NCBI GenBank assembly: GCA_964521085.1
Contig: CAZFPL010000012.1
Span: 1 to 64,000 of the forward strand
DNA length: 64,000 nt
Direction of reading: 5' to 3'
Source of the DNA: JAFGKK01 sp964521085
Lineage (GTDB): Bacteria > Chloroflexota > Anaerolineae > Anaerolineales > RBG-16-64-43
The translations under genes and the position numbers were made by a program. Under the pieces are notes generated by a model. It saw nothing but the letters and a program-made list of their open reading frames with translations. It ran no database searches and had not been told where the DNA came from. Shown here in pieces: positions 18,769-26,959 of the stretch; the stretch's first letter is position 1; every line of letters starts with the position of its first letter.

Positions 18769-18978
18769 TCATTTCGCCCGGCCGGAATTCTCCCGCTCCT
18801 GGCGTTTCAACACCTGCGGGCATTCGAACGTGGCCCCGCAGCGTTTGTCCTTCTCCCCGTTGGTGAAGGTCATGCAGCCCCAACACCAGAGGGCCGAAAA
18901 GCTGAGCGGCCATTTCCGGTTCTGCGCCCGGATGGCATCGCATAGTGCGTATCCAGCCTCTTTCGACAATGCGTCCAT
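18769..18978 (-). CDS. Small Cys-rich protein of unknown function
   Basis: A 69-residue protein starting at ATG 18978 with AAGGAG upstream. Five cysteines fall in the C-terminal part, four of them as two pairs: WCWGC and RCGATFEC (C-x2-C and C-x5-C), suggesting metal or Fe-S binding or disulfides. The N-terminus is helical (MDALSKEAGYALCDAIRAQ). It is encoded directly before the second PadR gene under one good promoter, so it may be a target or partner of that regulator. Family not recognised. Confidence 0.65.
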   Translation of the reverse strand: MDALSKEAGYALCDAIRAQNRKWPLSFSALWCWGCMTFTNGEKDKRCGATFECPQVLKRQERENSGRAK

Positions 18979-19092
18979 GGTTCCATCTCCTTTTTCGGCC
19001 GCTCCCCGATCCAAGACACTGCCGCCCCTTGGAGGAGCATGGACCGCCGGCCTGTTCGATCTTCGTCTTCCGCGGTTGGTATAACACATACT

Positions 19093-19121
19093 GGTATACC
19101 ATGATAGGATATACGAGTCAA
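19093..19121 (-). promoter_or_regulatory. Sigma-70 promoter with palindromic -10 region
   Basis: On the reverse strand TTGACT (19116-19121) and TATACC (19093-19098) are separated by 17 nt. GGTATACC (19093-19100) is a perfect palindrome, and further GTATA/TATAC half-sites surround it, so a regulator, possibly the PadR encoded downstream, may bind here. It drives the Cys-rich gene and PadR gene. Confidence 0.75.
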
Positions 19122-19486
19122 GGGCGGCCGCGGTTGCCGACAGGCGCCTGCCGGTTGGGTTGTGGAGGTTGTCCTTGGTTGTGTCGGATGCTGCCGGAAG
19201 GGGATGCGCTATATCCGCCCGCTGAAACATGCGGTTTTTATATTGCCCATGGCGGCGTGGAGTCCGAGCAGTGGGATTCCCTCATTGTTCATTGGAAGGT
19301 ATTTCTTATCGCGTCGGGCTGGTCTAGGATAAGTTCTTTCCCCAAAACCTATAGAGAATCTCTATTTGGAGGTAAATAAGCCCGCGCCTTGTAGACAAAG
19401 CTCGAAAAAGCTTGTAAAAAGGTATGTAGCAATCCACATGATGACCGGGCAAAGAAGCGTTTTTTTACCATCAAAAGGGTGAAGCC
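19122..19486. other. Intergenic region between divergent units, no gene seen
   Basis: About 365 bases between the reverse-strand promoter and the lipoprotein gene at 19487. Open frames here show no family features, no ribosome-binding sites and biased composition. The last 100 bases are A-rich (for example a paired AAGCT/AAGCTT stretch) and probably carry the forward promoter. Confidence 0.5.
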
Positions 19487-20314
19487 ATGATCATGAAAAA
19501 ATTATTCCCTCTGATCGCCGCCGTCTCGGTTCTCGGCTTGCAGGCCTGCGGAGTGGGTGTATCCGAATCCGCGCTGGAAAAGACCATCGCCGCAGGCATC
19601 GCCCAGACTCAGACGATGCAAAGTGGCCTGGAAAAGGGCGTGAACGCCACCCTGACGGCGTTGGGAAAGGCGGGCGCGCAGGAAACTCCACCCCTGGCCA
19701 CGGCAAACCTCACGTCCGCCCCGTCTACGGGAACTCCTGCGCAGGGGATTGTGACGGTCAGCGTCTCGGTGAATACCTGGTGTTCAAAAGGCCCCGGATC
19801 TATTTACGACAAGGTTTTCATCCTCTACGTCGGTCAGACCGCCGAGGTCATCGGGAGGGAGGAGTACGGCCAATATTGGGTGATAAAGAAGCCGGATAAT
19901 CCGGCAGTGACTTGCTGGCTGTGGGGAAAGTACGCCACGGTCATCGGAGATGCGAGCAAGCTGCCGGTGATCACCCCGCCGCCCACTCCAACGAAACTTG
20001 CCTGGGGTACAGTTACTGCTGTCACCATAACGGTAGCCAAATCAGTTATTCACGGAAGCTGCACTTTTACAAATACTATCACTGTAACCATTACGACAAA
20101 TGGCCCGACAATGGTCCATTACATTCTAAAAAAATACTTCAATGGAGGGGAGCAATCAACCTCTGAAAATGATATGAATTTTTCCGCGGCCGGATCGCAA
20201 AGTTTCCAGTTGATGCCATCCCTCCACACGTGTGGTACTTATGGCTACAAAGTTATTGTTACCAGCCCCAATAGCATGACTGCTGAAGGAAGTTTTCAAG
20301 TGTTTTCCAACTAG
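19487..20314 (+). CDS. Lipoprotein with SH3-like region
   Basis: A 275-residue lipoprotein; the signal ends GLQACG (Cys21). Residues 22-90 include a helical, Ala/Thr-rich stretch (LEKTIAAGIAQTQTMQSGL). Residues 92-155 read like a bacterial SH3 domain: VSVNTWCSKGPGSIYDKVFI, LYVGQTAEVIGREEYGQYWVI and ACW-like VTCWLWGKYA. After a PPPTPTK linker the C-terminal 100 residues form an Ig-like beta domain (NTITVTITTNGPTMVHYIL, TYGYKVIVTSPNS). AGGGTG precedes the ATG at 19487, and a strong terminator follows, so it is monocistronic. Surface-exposed; ligand unknown. Confidence 0.75.
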   Translation: MIMKKLFPLIAAVSVLGLQACGVGVSESALEKTIAAGIAQTQTMQSGLEKGVNATLTALGKAGAQETPPLATANLTSAPSTGTPAQGIVTVSVSVNTWCSKGPGSIYDKVFILYVGQTAEVIGREEYGQYWVIKKPDNPAVTCWLWGKYATVIGDASKLPVITPPPTPTKLAWGTVTAVTITVAKSVIHGSCTFTNTITVTITTNGPTMVHYILKKYFNGGEQSTSENDMNFSAAGSQSFQLMPSLHTCGTYGYKVIVTSPNSMTAEGSFQVFSN

Positions 20315-20362
20315 GCGGTCGTCCATTCGCCAGACAACTGTCGATGTGATAAATCCGGTTTT

Positions 20363-20401
20363 AAGAAGTCCTCCCCTCAGAATCGGGGAGGACTTCTTTT
20401 T
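20363..20401 (+). terminator. Rho-independent terminator
   Basis: A perfect stem GAAGTCCTCCCC/GGGGAGGACTTC (20365-20376 with 20385-20396) with an 8-nt loop, extended by AA/TT and followed by TTTTT. It ends the lipoprotein transcript. Confidence 0.9.
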
Positions 20402-20479
20402 GGTGCCTCGCTTCCAATTACGGCCCGGGTTTGACCATCGGCTTGAGGTTTCCCATATGCTGGGCTGTGAATCTCTTCC

Positions 20480-20509
20480 TTGACCCATTTACGGGGCTAG
20501 GGTTATAAT
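20480..20509 (+). promoter_or_regulatory. Sigma-70 promoter of rpmF
   Basis: TTGACC at 20480-20485 and a consensus TATAAT at 20504-20509, 18-nt spacing, 58 nt before the rpmF start codon. Confidence 0.8.
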
Positions 20510-20567
20510 CCGTCCACAAGCCGGGATTTTCCGGCCGTTTTTATGCCGAAACTGAGGAGTACGGAAC

Positions 20568-20774
20568 ATGCCGCCACATCCAAAGCGAAAACATTCCTCC
20601 GGCCGGCGGGATCGCCGCCGCGCACACGACGCAATGCAGCCGCCCAATCTGGTAGGGTGTGCCAACTGCGGCGCGCAAATCCCCGCCTACACCGTTTGCC
20701 CGCACTGCGGTTATTACGACGGGCGGAAAGTGCTCGAGCCGAAGAAGAAAAAAGCGGAGAAGAAACAGCAGTAG
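20568..20774 (+). CDS. rpmF: 50S ribosomal protein L32
   Basis: A 68-residue basic protein with the L32 signature: the basic N-terminus PKRKHSSGRRDRRRAHDAM, then a zinc-ribbon CANCG...CPHCGYYDGR (two CxxC pairs) and a Lys-rich tail. Start at ATG 20568 with GAGGAG upstream. It opens the cluster with fabD and fabG, the frequent rpmF-fab arrangement, but has its own promoter and terminator. The plsX and fabH genes often found between rpmF and fabD are absent. Confidence 0.95.
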   Translation: MPPHPKRKHSSGRRDRRRAHDAMQPPNLVGCANCGAQIPAYTVCPHCGYYDGRKVLEPKKKKAEKKQQ

Positions 20775-20790
20775 CTCCCGCGCGATGGGG

Positions 20791-20817
20791 AAAGGCCGTA
20801 AAGCTACGGCCTTTTTT
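20791..20817 (+). terminator. Rho-independent terminator after rpmF
   Basis: Stem AAAGGCCGTA/TACGGCCTTT (20791-20800 with 20805-20814), loop AAGC, followed by a T run. Confidence 0.9.
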
Positions 20818-20873
20818 ATTCCAGCAACCTTGGCGGGATTTCAGTGTTTGATATTTCAACTACCTTCTTTGGG

Positions 20874-20956
20874 CCACGGATTGCACGGAAAATTGAGGAA
20901 ATTCCCGTTTTTCAGCGTTTATCCGTATAATCCGGACTACTCCGTGCAATCCGTGG
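20874..20956. repeat. Perfect 16-bp inverted repeat (CCACGGATT family)
   Basis: CCACGGATTGCACGGA (20874-20889) and its exact complement TCCGTGCAATCCGTGG (20941-20956) enclose 51 AT-rich bases that include a TATAAT at 20926-20931. It sits 35 nt upstream of fabD. Related wording occurs at 8786. Confidence 0.85.
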
Positions 20957-20990
20957 AAAATCCTTTCGCCTGGCATTATTTGAAATAACC

Positions 20991-21941
20991 ATGACTCTCG
21001 ACCCCAAGCACACCGCGTTTGTTTTTCCCGGACAGGGATCCCAAGCCGTCGGGATGGGAAAGGCGCTGGCCAATTCCCACCCTTCGGCGCGCCGTCTTTT
21101 CGAAGAAATGGATTCCATACTCGGCGTCCCGCTTTCCAAGCTCTGCTGGGAAGGGCCGGAATCCGAACTGGGCGAAACGTACAACACCCAGCCGGCGATG
21201 CTTGCGCATTCCATCGCCGCATGGAGGGTCCTTACCGAAGCCCTCGGGGAATTCCAACCGCTGTGCGTGGCGGGCCATTCGATGGGGGAGTTCTCCGCGC
21301 TGGTGGCGGCGGGAGCGCTCGAATTCACCGATGGCGTCCGGCTGACCCGCGAACGCGGACGGGTGATGCGAGACGCCGGAAAGACAAGGCCCGGCGGCAT
21401 GGCGGCGATACTTAACCTGGATGCCGCCGCGCTGGAAGAAGCGTGCGGACAGGCGGCGAAGGAAACCGGCGGGATCGTCCATGTCGCCAACGACAATTGC
21501 CCCGGCCAGGCGGTGATCTCCGGAGAGGTGGCCGCACTGGAACGGGCGATGGCGCTGGCACTCCAAAACGGCGCCCGGCGGGTCATCCGCCTCAACGTCA
21601 GCATCGGTTCCCATTCCATCTTAATGAGCGAGGCCTCGCGCCAGTTCGGGGTCGCGGTGGACGCAACCAAGCTTTCCGATCCGCGCGTCCCGGTGATCGG
21701 GAACGTCAACGCCGAGCCCTTGCGGACCGCGGAGGCGATCCGGGCGGATATTAAAACGCAATTGATCTCGCCCGTGCGCTGGACAGATTCGGTCCGCGCG
21801 ATGCGAGCCATGGGTGTGGATACCTTCGTCGAGTTGGGAAGCAAGGACACCCTTACCGGATTGCTCAAACGGATCGATCCGGGCGCCCGCGGGCTGGCAG
21901 CCGGTGAGCCCTCGCAAATCCGTTTCGTGTTGGGAGTATAA
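20991..21941 (+). CDS. fabD: Malonyl-CoA:ACP S-malonyltransferase
   Basis: A 316-residue FabD. It transfers malonyl from CoA to acyl carrier protein for fatty-acid synthesis. Visible motifs: FVFPGQGSQ (residues 10-18), the nucleophile Ser97 in GHSMGE, an arginine-rich LTRERGRVM with the malonyl-binding Arg, the catalytic His in SIGSHSILM (about 203) and PVIGNVNAEP. Length matches the family. It is followed by fabG, and the intergenic inverted repeat lies in front. Confidence 0.95.
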   Translation: MTLDPKHTAFVFPGQGSQAVGMGKALANSHPSARRLFEEMDSILGVPLSKLCWEGPESELGETYNTQPAMLAHSIAAWRVLTEALGEFQPLCVAGHSMGEFSALVAAGALEFTDGVRLTRERGRVMRDAGKTRPGGMAAILNLDAAALEEACGQAAKETGGIVHVANDNCPGQAVISGEVAALERAMALALQNGARRVIRLNVSIGSHSILMSEASRQFGVAVDATKLSDPRVPVIGNVNAEPLRTAEAIRADIKTQLISPVRWTDSVRAMRAMGVDTFVELGSKDTLTGLLKRIDPGARGLAAGEPSQIRFVLGV

Positions 21942-22010
21942 TTCCCGCAGGATTTTCAACCCCCCTGCGATGTGCTTGCTTTATCCTATTCCGCCTGGGA
22001 GGAGAGCCTG

Positions 22011-22760
22011 ATGACATTCGCACCCAACCGCGTCGCCGTGGTAACCGGCGGCGCCCAAAGTATCGGACGGGCGATCGTCGACCGGCTGGCGAAAGCCGGC
22101 GTGGATATCGTCATCGCCGACATTCAGCTCGAGAAGGCGCAGGCTTCGGCCAAGGAAATTGCCGCCGCCACCGGAAGGAAAGCGATCGCGCTGCCCCTCG
22201 ACGTCTCCTCGACGAAGGCCGCGGCCGAGATGATCGAGAAAGCGCTGGCCGAAATGGGCCGGATCGACATCCTGGTCAATAACGCCGGCACGACCCGCGA
22301 CAACCTCATCATGCGGATGGATGAATCCGACTGGGATAAAGTGCTCGACATCAACCTCAAGGGCGCCTGGAATTGCTCCAAGGCGGTCATCCGGTCGATG
22401 ATGAAAGCCCGCTACGGGCGGATCGTCAACATGGCCTCGGTCTCCGGGTTGGCCGGGCAGGCCGGGCAAACCAACTACTCCGCTTCCAAGGCCGGATTGA
22501 TCGGTTTCACCAAAGCCCTCGCGCGCGAGGTGGCTTCGCGCGGGATCACGGTCAACGCCGTGGCGCCGGGGTTCATCCCCACCCCGCTGACGGATGTTCT
22601 GCCCGCCGAGATGAAAGATGCCCTGATCAAGATGATTCCGGTCGGCCGCATGGGAACGACCGATGAGATCGCCTATGCGGTCGAATTTCTCGCCGCCGAC
22701 GAGGCCGCCTATATCACCGGCCATGTGCTCAGCGTCGACGGCGGCCTGGTGATGATGTGA
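22011..22760 (+). CDS. fabG: 3-oxoacyl-ACP reductase
   Basis: A 249-residue short-chain dehydrogenase/reductase starting at ATG 22011 after GGAGGAG. It has the NADP-binding TGGAQSIG (12-19), NNAG (90-93), the catalytic Ser in NMASVSG (about 143), YSASK (Tyr156, Lys160) and the FabG-type GFIPTPLTDVLP loop, and ends SVDGGLVMM. It reduces 3-oxoacyl-ACP with NADPH. The position after fabD and the full catalytic set support FabG over a generic SDR. Confidence 0.93.
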   Translation: MTFAPNRVAVVTGGAQSIGRAIVDRLAKAGVDIVIADIQLEKAQASAKEIAAATGRKAIALPLDVSSTKAAAEMIEKALAEMGRIDILVNNAGTTRDNLIMRMDESDWDKVLDINLKGAWNCSKAVIRSMMKARYGRIVNMASVSGLAGQAGQTNYSASKAGLIGFTKALAREVASRGITVNAVAPGFIPTPLTDVLPAEMKDALIKMIPVGRMGTTDEIAYAVEFLAADEAAYITGHVLSVDGGLVMM

Positions 22761-22767
22761 GGTGATT

Positions 22768-23115
22768 ATGGAAGCACCGCCCGCCTCCGGCAAGATCTTC
22801 GTCGCTCCCGGTGTGCTGATCACCGTGGCCAAACTCGCCGCGCTCAGCGTCCCGGGCGTGCTGCGCATGAGCCCGGTGCCGGGCGGAGTGAACCAGCTTT
22901 TCCGGCTGGGGGCTTCGCGCGGGGTGCGGCTCGAAACCAAGGATGACACGGTTTCCACCGAACTCTTTCTCGTCGTGCAATCCGACGCCGACGTGCGCGA
23001 GGTGGCGCGCAAAGTGCAGCTCGAGGTGAGCCGGGCGATCACCGAGATCATCGGCTTGAACGCGGGGGAAATCATCGTCCACATCGAGGATATCGACCCG
23101 CCTCCGCCCGAATAA
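22768..23115 (+). CDS. Asp23/Gls24 family protein
   Basis: A 115-residue protein starting at ATG 22768 with GAGGTG upstream, 7 nt after fabG. The pattern IFVAPGVLITVAKLAALSVPGVLRM and the C-terminal VARKVQLEVSRAITEIIGL...IIVHIEDI fits the Asp23 (DUF322) family of small cytoplasmic or membrane-associated proteins, often linked to envelope stress. As in many Gram-positive relatives it directly precedes nusB. Exact function unknown. Confidence 0.9.
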   Translation: MEAPPASGKIFVAPGVLITVAKLAALSVPGVLRMSPVPGGVNQLFRLGASRGVRLETKDDTVSTELFLVVQSDADVREVARKVQLEVSRAITEIIGLNAGEIIVHIEDIDPPPPE

Positions 23116-23139
23116 CCTCTTCGGAGGACGCTCGTTTCC

Positions 23140-23601
23140 ATGAAGGCACGGCGAAAGGCGCGCACAGTCGCGCTGCAGGCACTTTACGAATTGGATTGCT
23201 CCTCCCACGAGCCGGGAACGGTTCTTTCCCAGCGTGAAGAGGAAAGCAAACTCCCCGAAGGCCAGCACGAGTTCGCTCAGGCGCTGGTCTTCGGCGTTTT
23301 AAAGGACCGCGCCCGGCTCGACCGCTGGATCGCGCGCTTCGCCCCCGAATGGCCGGTCGAGCAGATCGCAATCGTCGAGCGCAACATTCTGCGCATCGCG
23401 CTGTGGGAATTCACCACCGGCGGGCTTACGCCTGTCCGGGTGGCGATCAACGAAGCGGTCGAACTGGCGAAGCTCTTTGGCTCCGACAGCGCGCCGCGGT
23501 TCATCAACGGCGTGCTGGGAAGCCTGGCCGACCATACCGACGAGCTGGCCCAGGCGGTCCAAAGCGAGCCGGCGGTCCCCGCCAAAACCACGCGGGGATG
23601 A
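23140..23601 (+). CDS. nusB: Transcription antitermination factor NusB
   Basis: A 153-residue NusB: N-terminal RRKARTVALQALYELDCS (the RNA-binding Arg-rich helix), FAQALVFGVLKDRARLDRWI, IAIVERNILRIALWEF and AINEAVELAKLFGSDSAPRFINGVLG. It pairs with S10 (NusE) in rRNA antitermination. Its 3' end runs directly into a dispersed repeat (GCGGGGATGAC), so the last few residues may be repeat-derived. It lies 24 nt after the Asp23-like gene. Confidence 0.94.
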   Translation: MKARRKARTVALQALYELDCSSHEPGTVLSQREEESKLPEGQHEFAQALVFGVLKDRARLDRWIARFAPEWPVEQIAIVERNILRIALWEFTTGGLTPVRVAINEAVELAKLFGSDSAPRFINGVLGSLADHTDELAQAVQSEPAVPAKTTRG

Positions 23602-23602
23602 C

Positions 23603-23781
23603 AAGTGATCGTCATGCCCGCGTGCTTTAAGCGGGCATCCAGGAATCCACGATGTTAATCCAGGACAGTATGTAATGGATCCCCGCCCCCGTTCTGCATT
23701 CATGTCGCCATCAAAAGCAGAACCGATAGCAGCATGCTCCACGAAGGCAAACTACAAACTTGCGGGGATGACGTGCACAGC
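23603..23781. repeat. Dispersed CGTCATxCCCGC repeat element
   Basis: A hairpin CGTCATGCCCGC...GCGGGCATCC followed by AGGAATCCA, then GGATCCCCGCC and a closing GCGGGGATGACG. It fills the nusB-birA gap. Similar elements lie at 37388-37711 and 49325-49520. Confidence 0.7.
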
Positions 23782-24585
23782 ATGAGACCCCTTCCGTTCG
23801 ACGATCCCCTCGACTCCGGTTCCCTCGGCGGAACCCTCCTCCGCCGCACCGTGCATTTCTTCCCCGAGTGCAAATCGACAAACGACGAAGCCCGTGCGCT
23901 GGCCGAAGCCGGCGAGCAGGAGGGCGCGCTCGTGGTTGCGGATTACCAGAGCGCAGGCCGCGGGCGGATGGGCCGCGCATGGCAGGCGCCGCGGGCAAGC
24001 AGCCTCCTCTTCTCGCTGCTTCTGCGGCCGCCGATCGAGCCTTCCCGCGCGTTGCTTCCCGTGATGGCCGCATCCCTCGGCGTGATGGAAGGCATCCGCC
24101 GCGAGTGCAATCTGCCCGCGCGGCTCAAGTGGCCGAATGACATTCTGATCGGCGGAAAAAAGGTCGGCGGGATCCTGTGCGAATGGAGGCTTGACGGACC
24201 GGCGGTGAAATATGTGATCGTGGGGATCGGATTGAACGTGAATTTCGACCCGCGCAAGGTCGAAGGCATCCCGCCGGATGCGACCAGCATCCAGTTGCAG
24301 CGCGGGGAGCCGCAGCCGCGGGCCGCGCTGCTTCGAACAATCCTGGCCGAGATCGAACCCCGCTACCGGGAGATCCTGCGCGGCGGGTCATTGCGCGAAG
24401 AGTGGGCGCGCGCCCTGGATACCCTCGGCCGGCGGGTGCGGGTCATCCTCCCGGAGGAAGAACTCACCGGCGTTGCGGAGTCAATCGAAGAATGCGGCGC
24501 GCTCAGCTTGCGTCTGGACGATGGTTCGATGCGGACCGTCTTGGCGGGGGATGTGGTGCATGTGAAAACCGACGATCGACCATAG
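23782..24585 (+). CDS. birA: Biotin--[acetyl-CoA-carboxylase] ligase
   Basis: A 267-residue class I biotin protein ligase without the DNA-binding domain. It has the biotinyl-AMP loop GRGRMGRAW (59-67), SSLLFSLLLRP, the catalytic KWPNDILI (116-123), KVGGILCEW, IVGIGLNVNF and a C-terminal SH3-like domain (about 220-260). It attaches biotin to acetyl-CoA carboxylase, fitting the fatty-acid cluster, although no acc gene is in the window. The ATG at 23782 is preferred over 23734 because the upstream 48 bases belong to the repeat; no clear Shine-Dalgarno is seen. Confidence 0.92.
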   Translation: MRPLPFDDPLDSGSLGGTLLRRTVHFFPECKSTNDEARALAEAGEQEGALVVADYQSAGRGRMGRAWQAPRASSLLFSLLLRPPIEPSRALLPVMAASLGVMEGIRRECNLPARLKWPNDILIGGKKVGGILCEWRLDGPAVKYVIVGIGLNVNFDPRKVEGIPPDATSIQLQRGEPQPRAALLRTILAEIEPRYREILRGGSLREEWARALDTLGRRVRVILPEEELTGVAESIEECGALSLRLDDGSMRTVLAGDVVHVKTDDRP

Positions 24586-24612
24586 ACCATTGACCATCGC
24601 CGATCATCCATA
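24569..24612. repeat. GACCAT-type repeat tract
   Basis: Tandem near-copies of GACCATxGACCAT and GATCATC run over the end of birA. Same wording as the inverted tract at 7717-7835. Confidence 0.6.
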
Positions 24613-24840
24613 ATTTGTTATGACGGCGATGGATCGGTAATAAGGGAAAAAGGAATTAGTAGAAATCCGAATCCAATTGATAAAATCCTTCTAGGGCGAT
24701 AACCGCAATCAACAGCCCCCCATTTTTTAGTGAAAATCCATGCCGTTTGCCAATCATAGGGGAAGCGTGTGCGTTCCGTCCGAATGCCTTCTTGGAGAGT
24801 ATGGTATTTAATGCGGTTGACCTTACGGAGGGTCTTCAAG

Positions 24841-25980
24841 ATGAGGAATCCCGTTTCGCATTCCATCCTATGGCCGGCGGTTTTCGGTCTGGCGCTGTTC
24901 GGTGCGGGCTGTGGAGGGAAGGTTTTGCCCGAAGCGGCGGCGCCGACGGACGCTGCTTTTCTTTCGAAAACGGCCGACATCCCGACCGGCACGCCTTTCC
25001 CGACCGAGGGGAACACCGGCTCCGGTCCGGTGGTTCAACTGACGCAATGCCAACCGCAATGCTTTTTTCCCGCCTGGTCGCCGGACGGGAAAGAGATAGC
25101 CTACTTTTCCGGCGCGATGAATGGGATCATGCTGATGGATGCGGACGGGGGAAATGCCCGCGCCGTGACGTTCAAAACGGCCGGCTGGGCGCCGGTCTGG
25201 TCCCCGGACGGGAAGCACATCATATTTACCAGCAGGCAGGGCGGAGAATTATATGTGTCAACCCCCGATGGATCGGAGGTGAGGCGCCTGAGCGGGCGTC
25301 TGGTCGACCCGCAGTTGGATCCTCCCTATTATCCCTCGTATGCATGGTCGCCGGACGGCGCGTCCTTGGCCTATGTGCGTGCGGACGGGGAACAATATGG
25401 GCTATGGGTCGCGGATTTCGAGGGAGGGGAACCGCGGGAACTCGTCGGCGGTTCTTCCCGCATGCAATTCCTCGGATGGCTGACCGATGGACGGATTTAT
25501 ATATTGGTCGAGGAAGCCGGTGCTCAAGTATTGTATGCAGTCGCAGTCGACGGATCCGAACCGAAGAGGGCGGCCGAACTTCCCTTCGATGCGTTTGAAG
25601 CGGCGATGTCGCCGGATGGAACGTACATCGTCTTCAACGCCCGCGAAACGGAGGAAGGCACGGAAAGGTTTTGGATCATGGCCGTCGGGGATTCACGGAA
25701 AATGATCTTATTGCCGGGTGTCGCCGAATTGCCGGTCTGGTCGCCGGACGGAAATCGGATCGCGTTTTCCTACTCTGAGGCGGATGGCGATCCGGATATC
25801 TACATCATCCGATCCGACGGCGGCGGATTGATCAACGCGACTTCGCACGCGGGTTTCGCCGATCGGGAACCCGTCTGGTCGCGGGATGGTTCGCGTTTGG
25901 CTTTTACGGCCTGCACATTTACCGAAGACGGTTTTGGGGCGGACGACCAGATTTACATTGTGAATGCGCCTCCCGTGTAG
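24841..25980 (+). CDS. TolB-like (PD40 repeat) lipoprotein
   Basis: A 379-residue lipoprotein starting at ATG 24841 with GGAGGG upstream. The signal ends LFGAGCG. Six PD40/WD40-like blades follow, marked by AWSPDGKEIAYF, VWSPDGKHIIFT, AWSPDGASLAYV, AMSPDGTYIVFN, VWSPDGNRIAFS and VWSRDGSRLAFT. This is a six-blade propeller on the outer face of the membrane. Such proteins are abundant in Anaerolineae and of unknown role; no Tol-Pal gene is near. The same repeat type is fused to the anti-sigma-like protein at 3351. Confidence 0.85.
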   Translation: MRNPVSHSILWPAVFGLALFGAGCGGKVLPEAAAPTDAAFLSKTADIPTGTPFPTEGNTGSGPVVQLTQCQPQCFFPAWSPDGKEIAYFSGAMNGIMLMDADGGNARAVTFKTAGWAPVWSPDGKHIIFTSRQGGELYVSTPDGSEVRRLSGRLVDPQLDPPYYPSYAWSPDGASLAYVRADGEQYGLWVADFEGGEPRELVGGSSRMQFLGWLTDGRIYILVEEAGAQVLYAVAVDGSEPKRAAELPFDAFEAAMSPDGTYIVFNARETEEGTERFWIMAVGDSRKMILLPGVAELPVWSPDGNRIAFSYSEADGDPDIYIIRSDGGGLINATSHAGFADREPVWSRDGSRLAFTACTFTEDGFGADDQIYIVNAPPV

Positions 25981-26123
25981 CGGTTGGGACAATCCATCTA
26001 TCATCCGGTGGAAAATGCGCGGAGGAAAGCCGGGGAGGATCTGACGTCCAATCCGGTTTTTAATCCGATTTGACAAACCCCGCCCCGTCCTTGGTCGTTG
26101 AAAGAAGAGAGGAGACGTCCTGC

Positions 26124-26819
26124 ATGCCGAAAATAGGGAACGGAAGGATTTTAATTTTCACGCTGACAGCACTTCTGTTGTTGAGTTGCAGCCTTGCCGA
26201 GTCCTTTTCGGGTTCGCCAAGATTCGTGAACATCTCGATTGAGTCTGTCGCCAATCATCCGATGGACAACCTTATAAATCCCATCTCTGGTGAACATAGT
26301 TTTGATGGGATTCCATTTTCCATCTTATCCGGCTCCATTTCCGTTTTCCAAACCCAACATCACCTGCTCCCTGCATATCCCGTGAATGCCTCAATACAGG
26401 TCGACATCCGGCATCCTGTAAGGGCCTATATCCTTATCAATGTTGGATATGTATATAAGAGTTTGGAAGGAAAAATTGCGGGTTCGATTACCTTAACCTT
26501 CGCGGACGGTTCAGAAATCTATCGATCTCTACTTGCAGGTATAAACCTCCGCGAAAATTGGGCCTATGTATCCGGGCCGACTCCATCGATGGAAATCTCC
26601 GGGGTTGTAACGGAGCTCGCCGAAACCAAGGAATGGATGAACGTGTTCTCAGAACAACAGAGTAGAGGAACCGGCAATGCTCTTGGATATATCGACATGG
26701 TAATAATAAAAATCCCAATGCCGTTGCAACTATCTACTCTCCAATCCATCGAGGTGGCGGATTTGTTGTTGGATCCTTCCATTATTCTCTATGGTATTAC
26801 GATAGAGACTCGTGATTAA
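26124..26819 (+). CDS. Hypothetical lipoprotein
   Basis: A 231-residue protein starting at ATG 26124 (GGAG upstream). Signal with lipobox LLLLSC. The rest is beta-rich, with an AYILINVGYVYKSLEGKIAG strand pair and no motif that I recognise. It looks lower in G+C than its neighbours by eye and has its own terminator, so recent acquisition is possible. Function unknown. Confidence 0.65.
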   Translation: MPKIGNGRILIFTLTALLLLSCSLAESFSGSPRFVNISIESVANHPMDNLINPISGEHSFDGIPFSILSGSISVFQTQHHLLPAYPVNASIQVDIRHPVRAYILINVGYVYKSLEGKIAGSITLTFADGSEIYRSLLAGINLRENWAYVSGPTPSMEISGVVTELAETKEWMNVFSEQQSRGTGNALGYIDMVIIKIPMPLQLSTLQSIEVADLLLDPSIILYGITIETRD

Positions 26820-26828
26820 GTGGAAGCC

Positions 26829-26879
26829 GCCCAACCCTCGGCCCGCCCCAATCAGGGTGGATACCAAGGGTTGGGCTTT
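26829..26879 (+). terminator. Terminator-like hairpin
   Basis: Stem GCCCAACCCT/AGGGTTGGGC (26829-26838 with 26867-26876) with a 28-nt loop and TTT after it, 9 nt past the lipoprotein stop. The loop is long, so efficiency is uncertain. Confidence 0.65.
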
Positions 26880-26959
26880 ACCGGAAAGAGCAACCTGTTC
26901 TCAATGCACAGAAGATTATTAAGGGGGAAAGGATTTGGATCTCCGCCGGAAGGAAAAAA

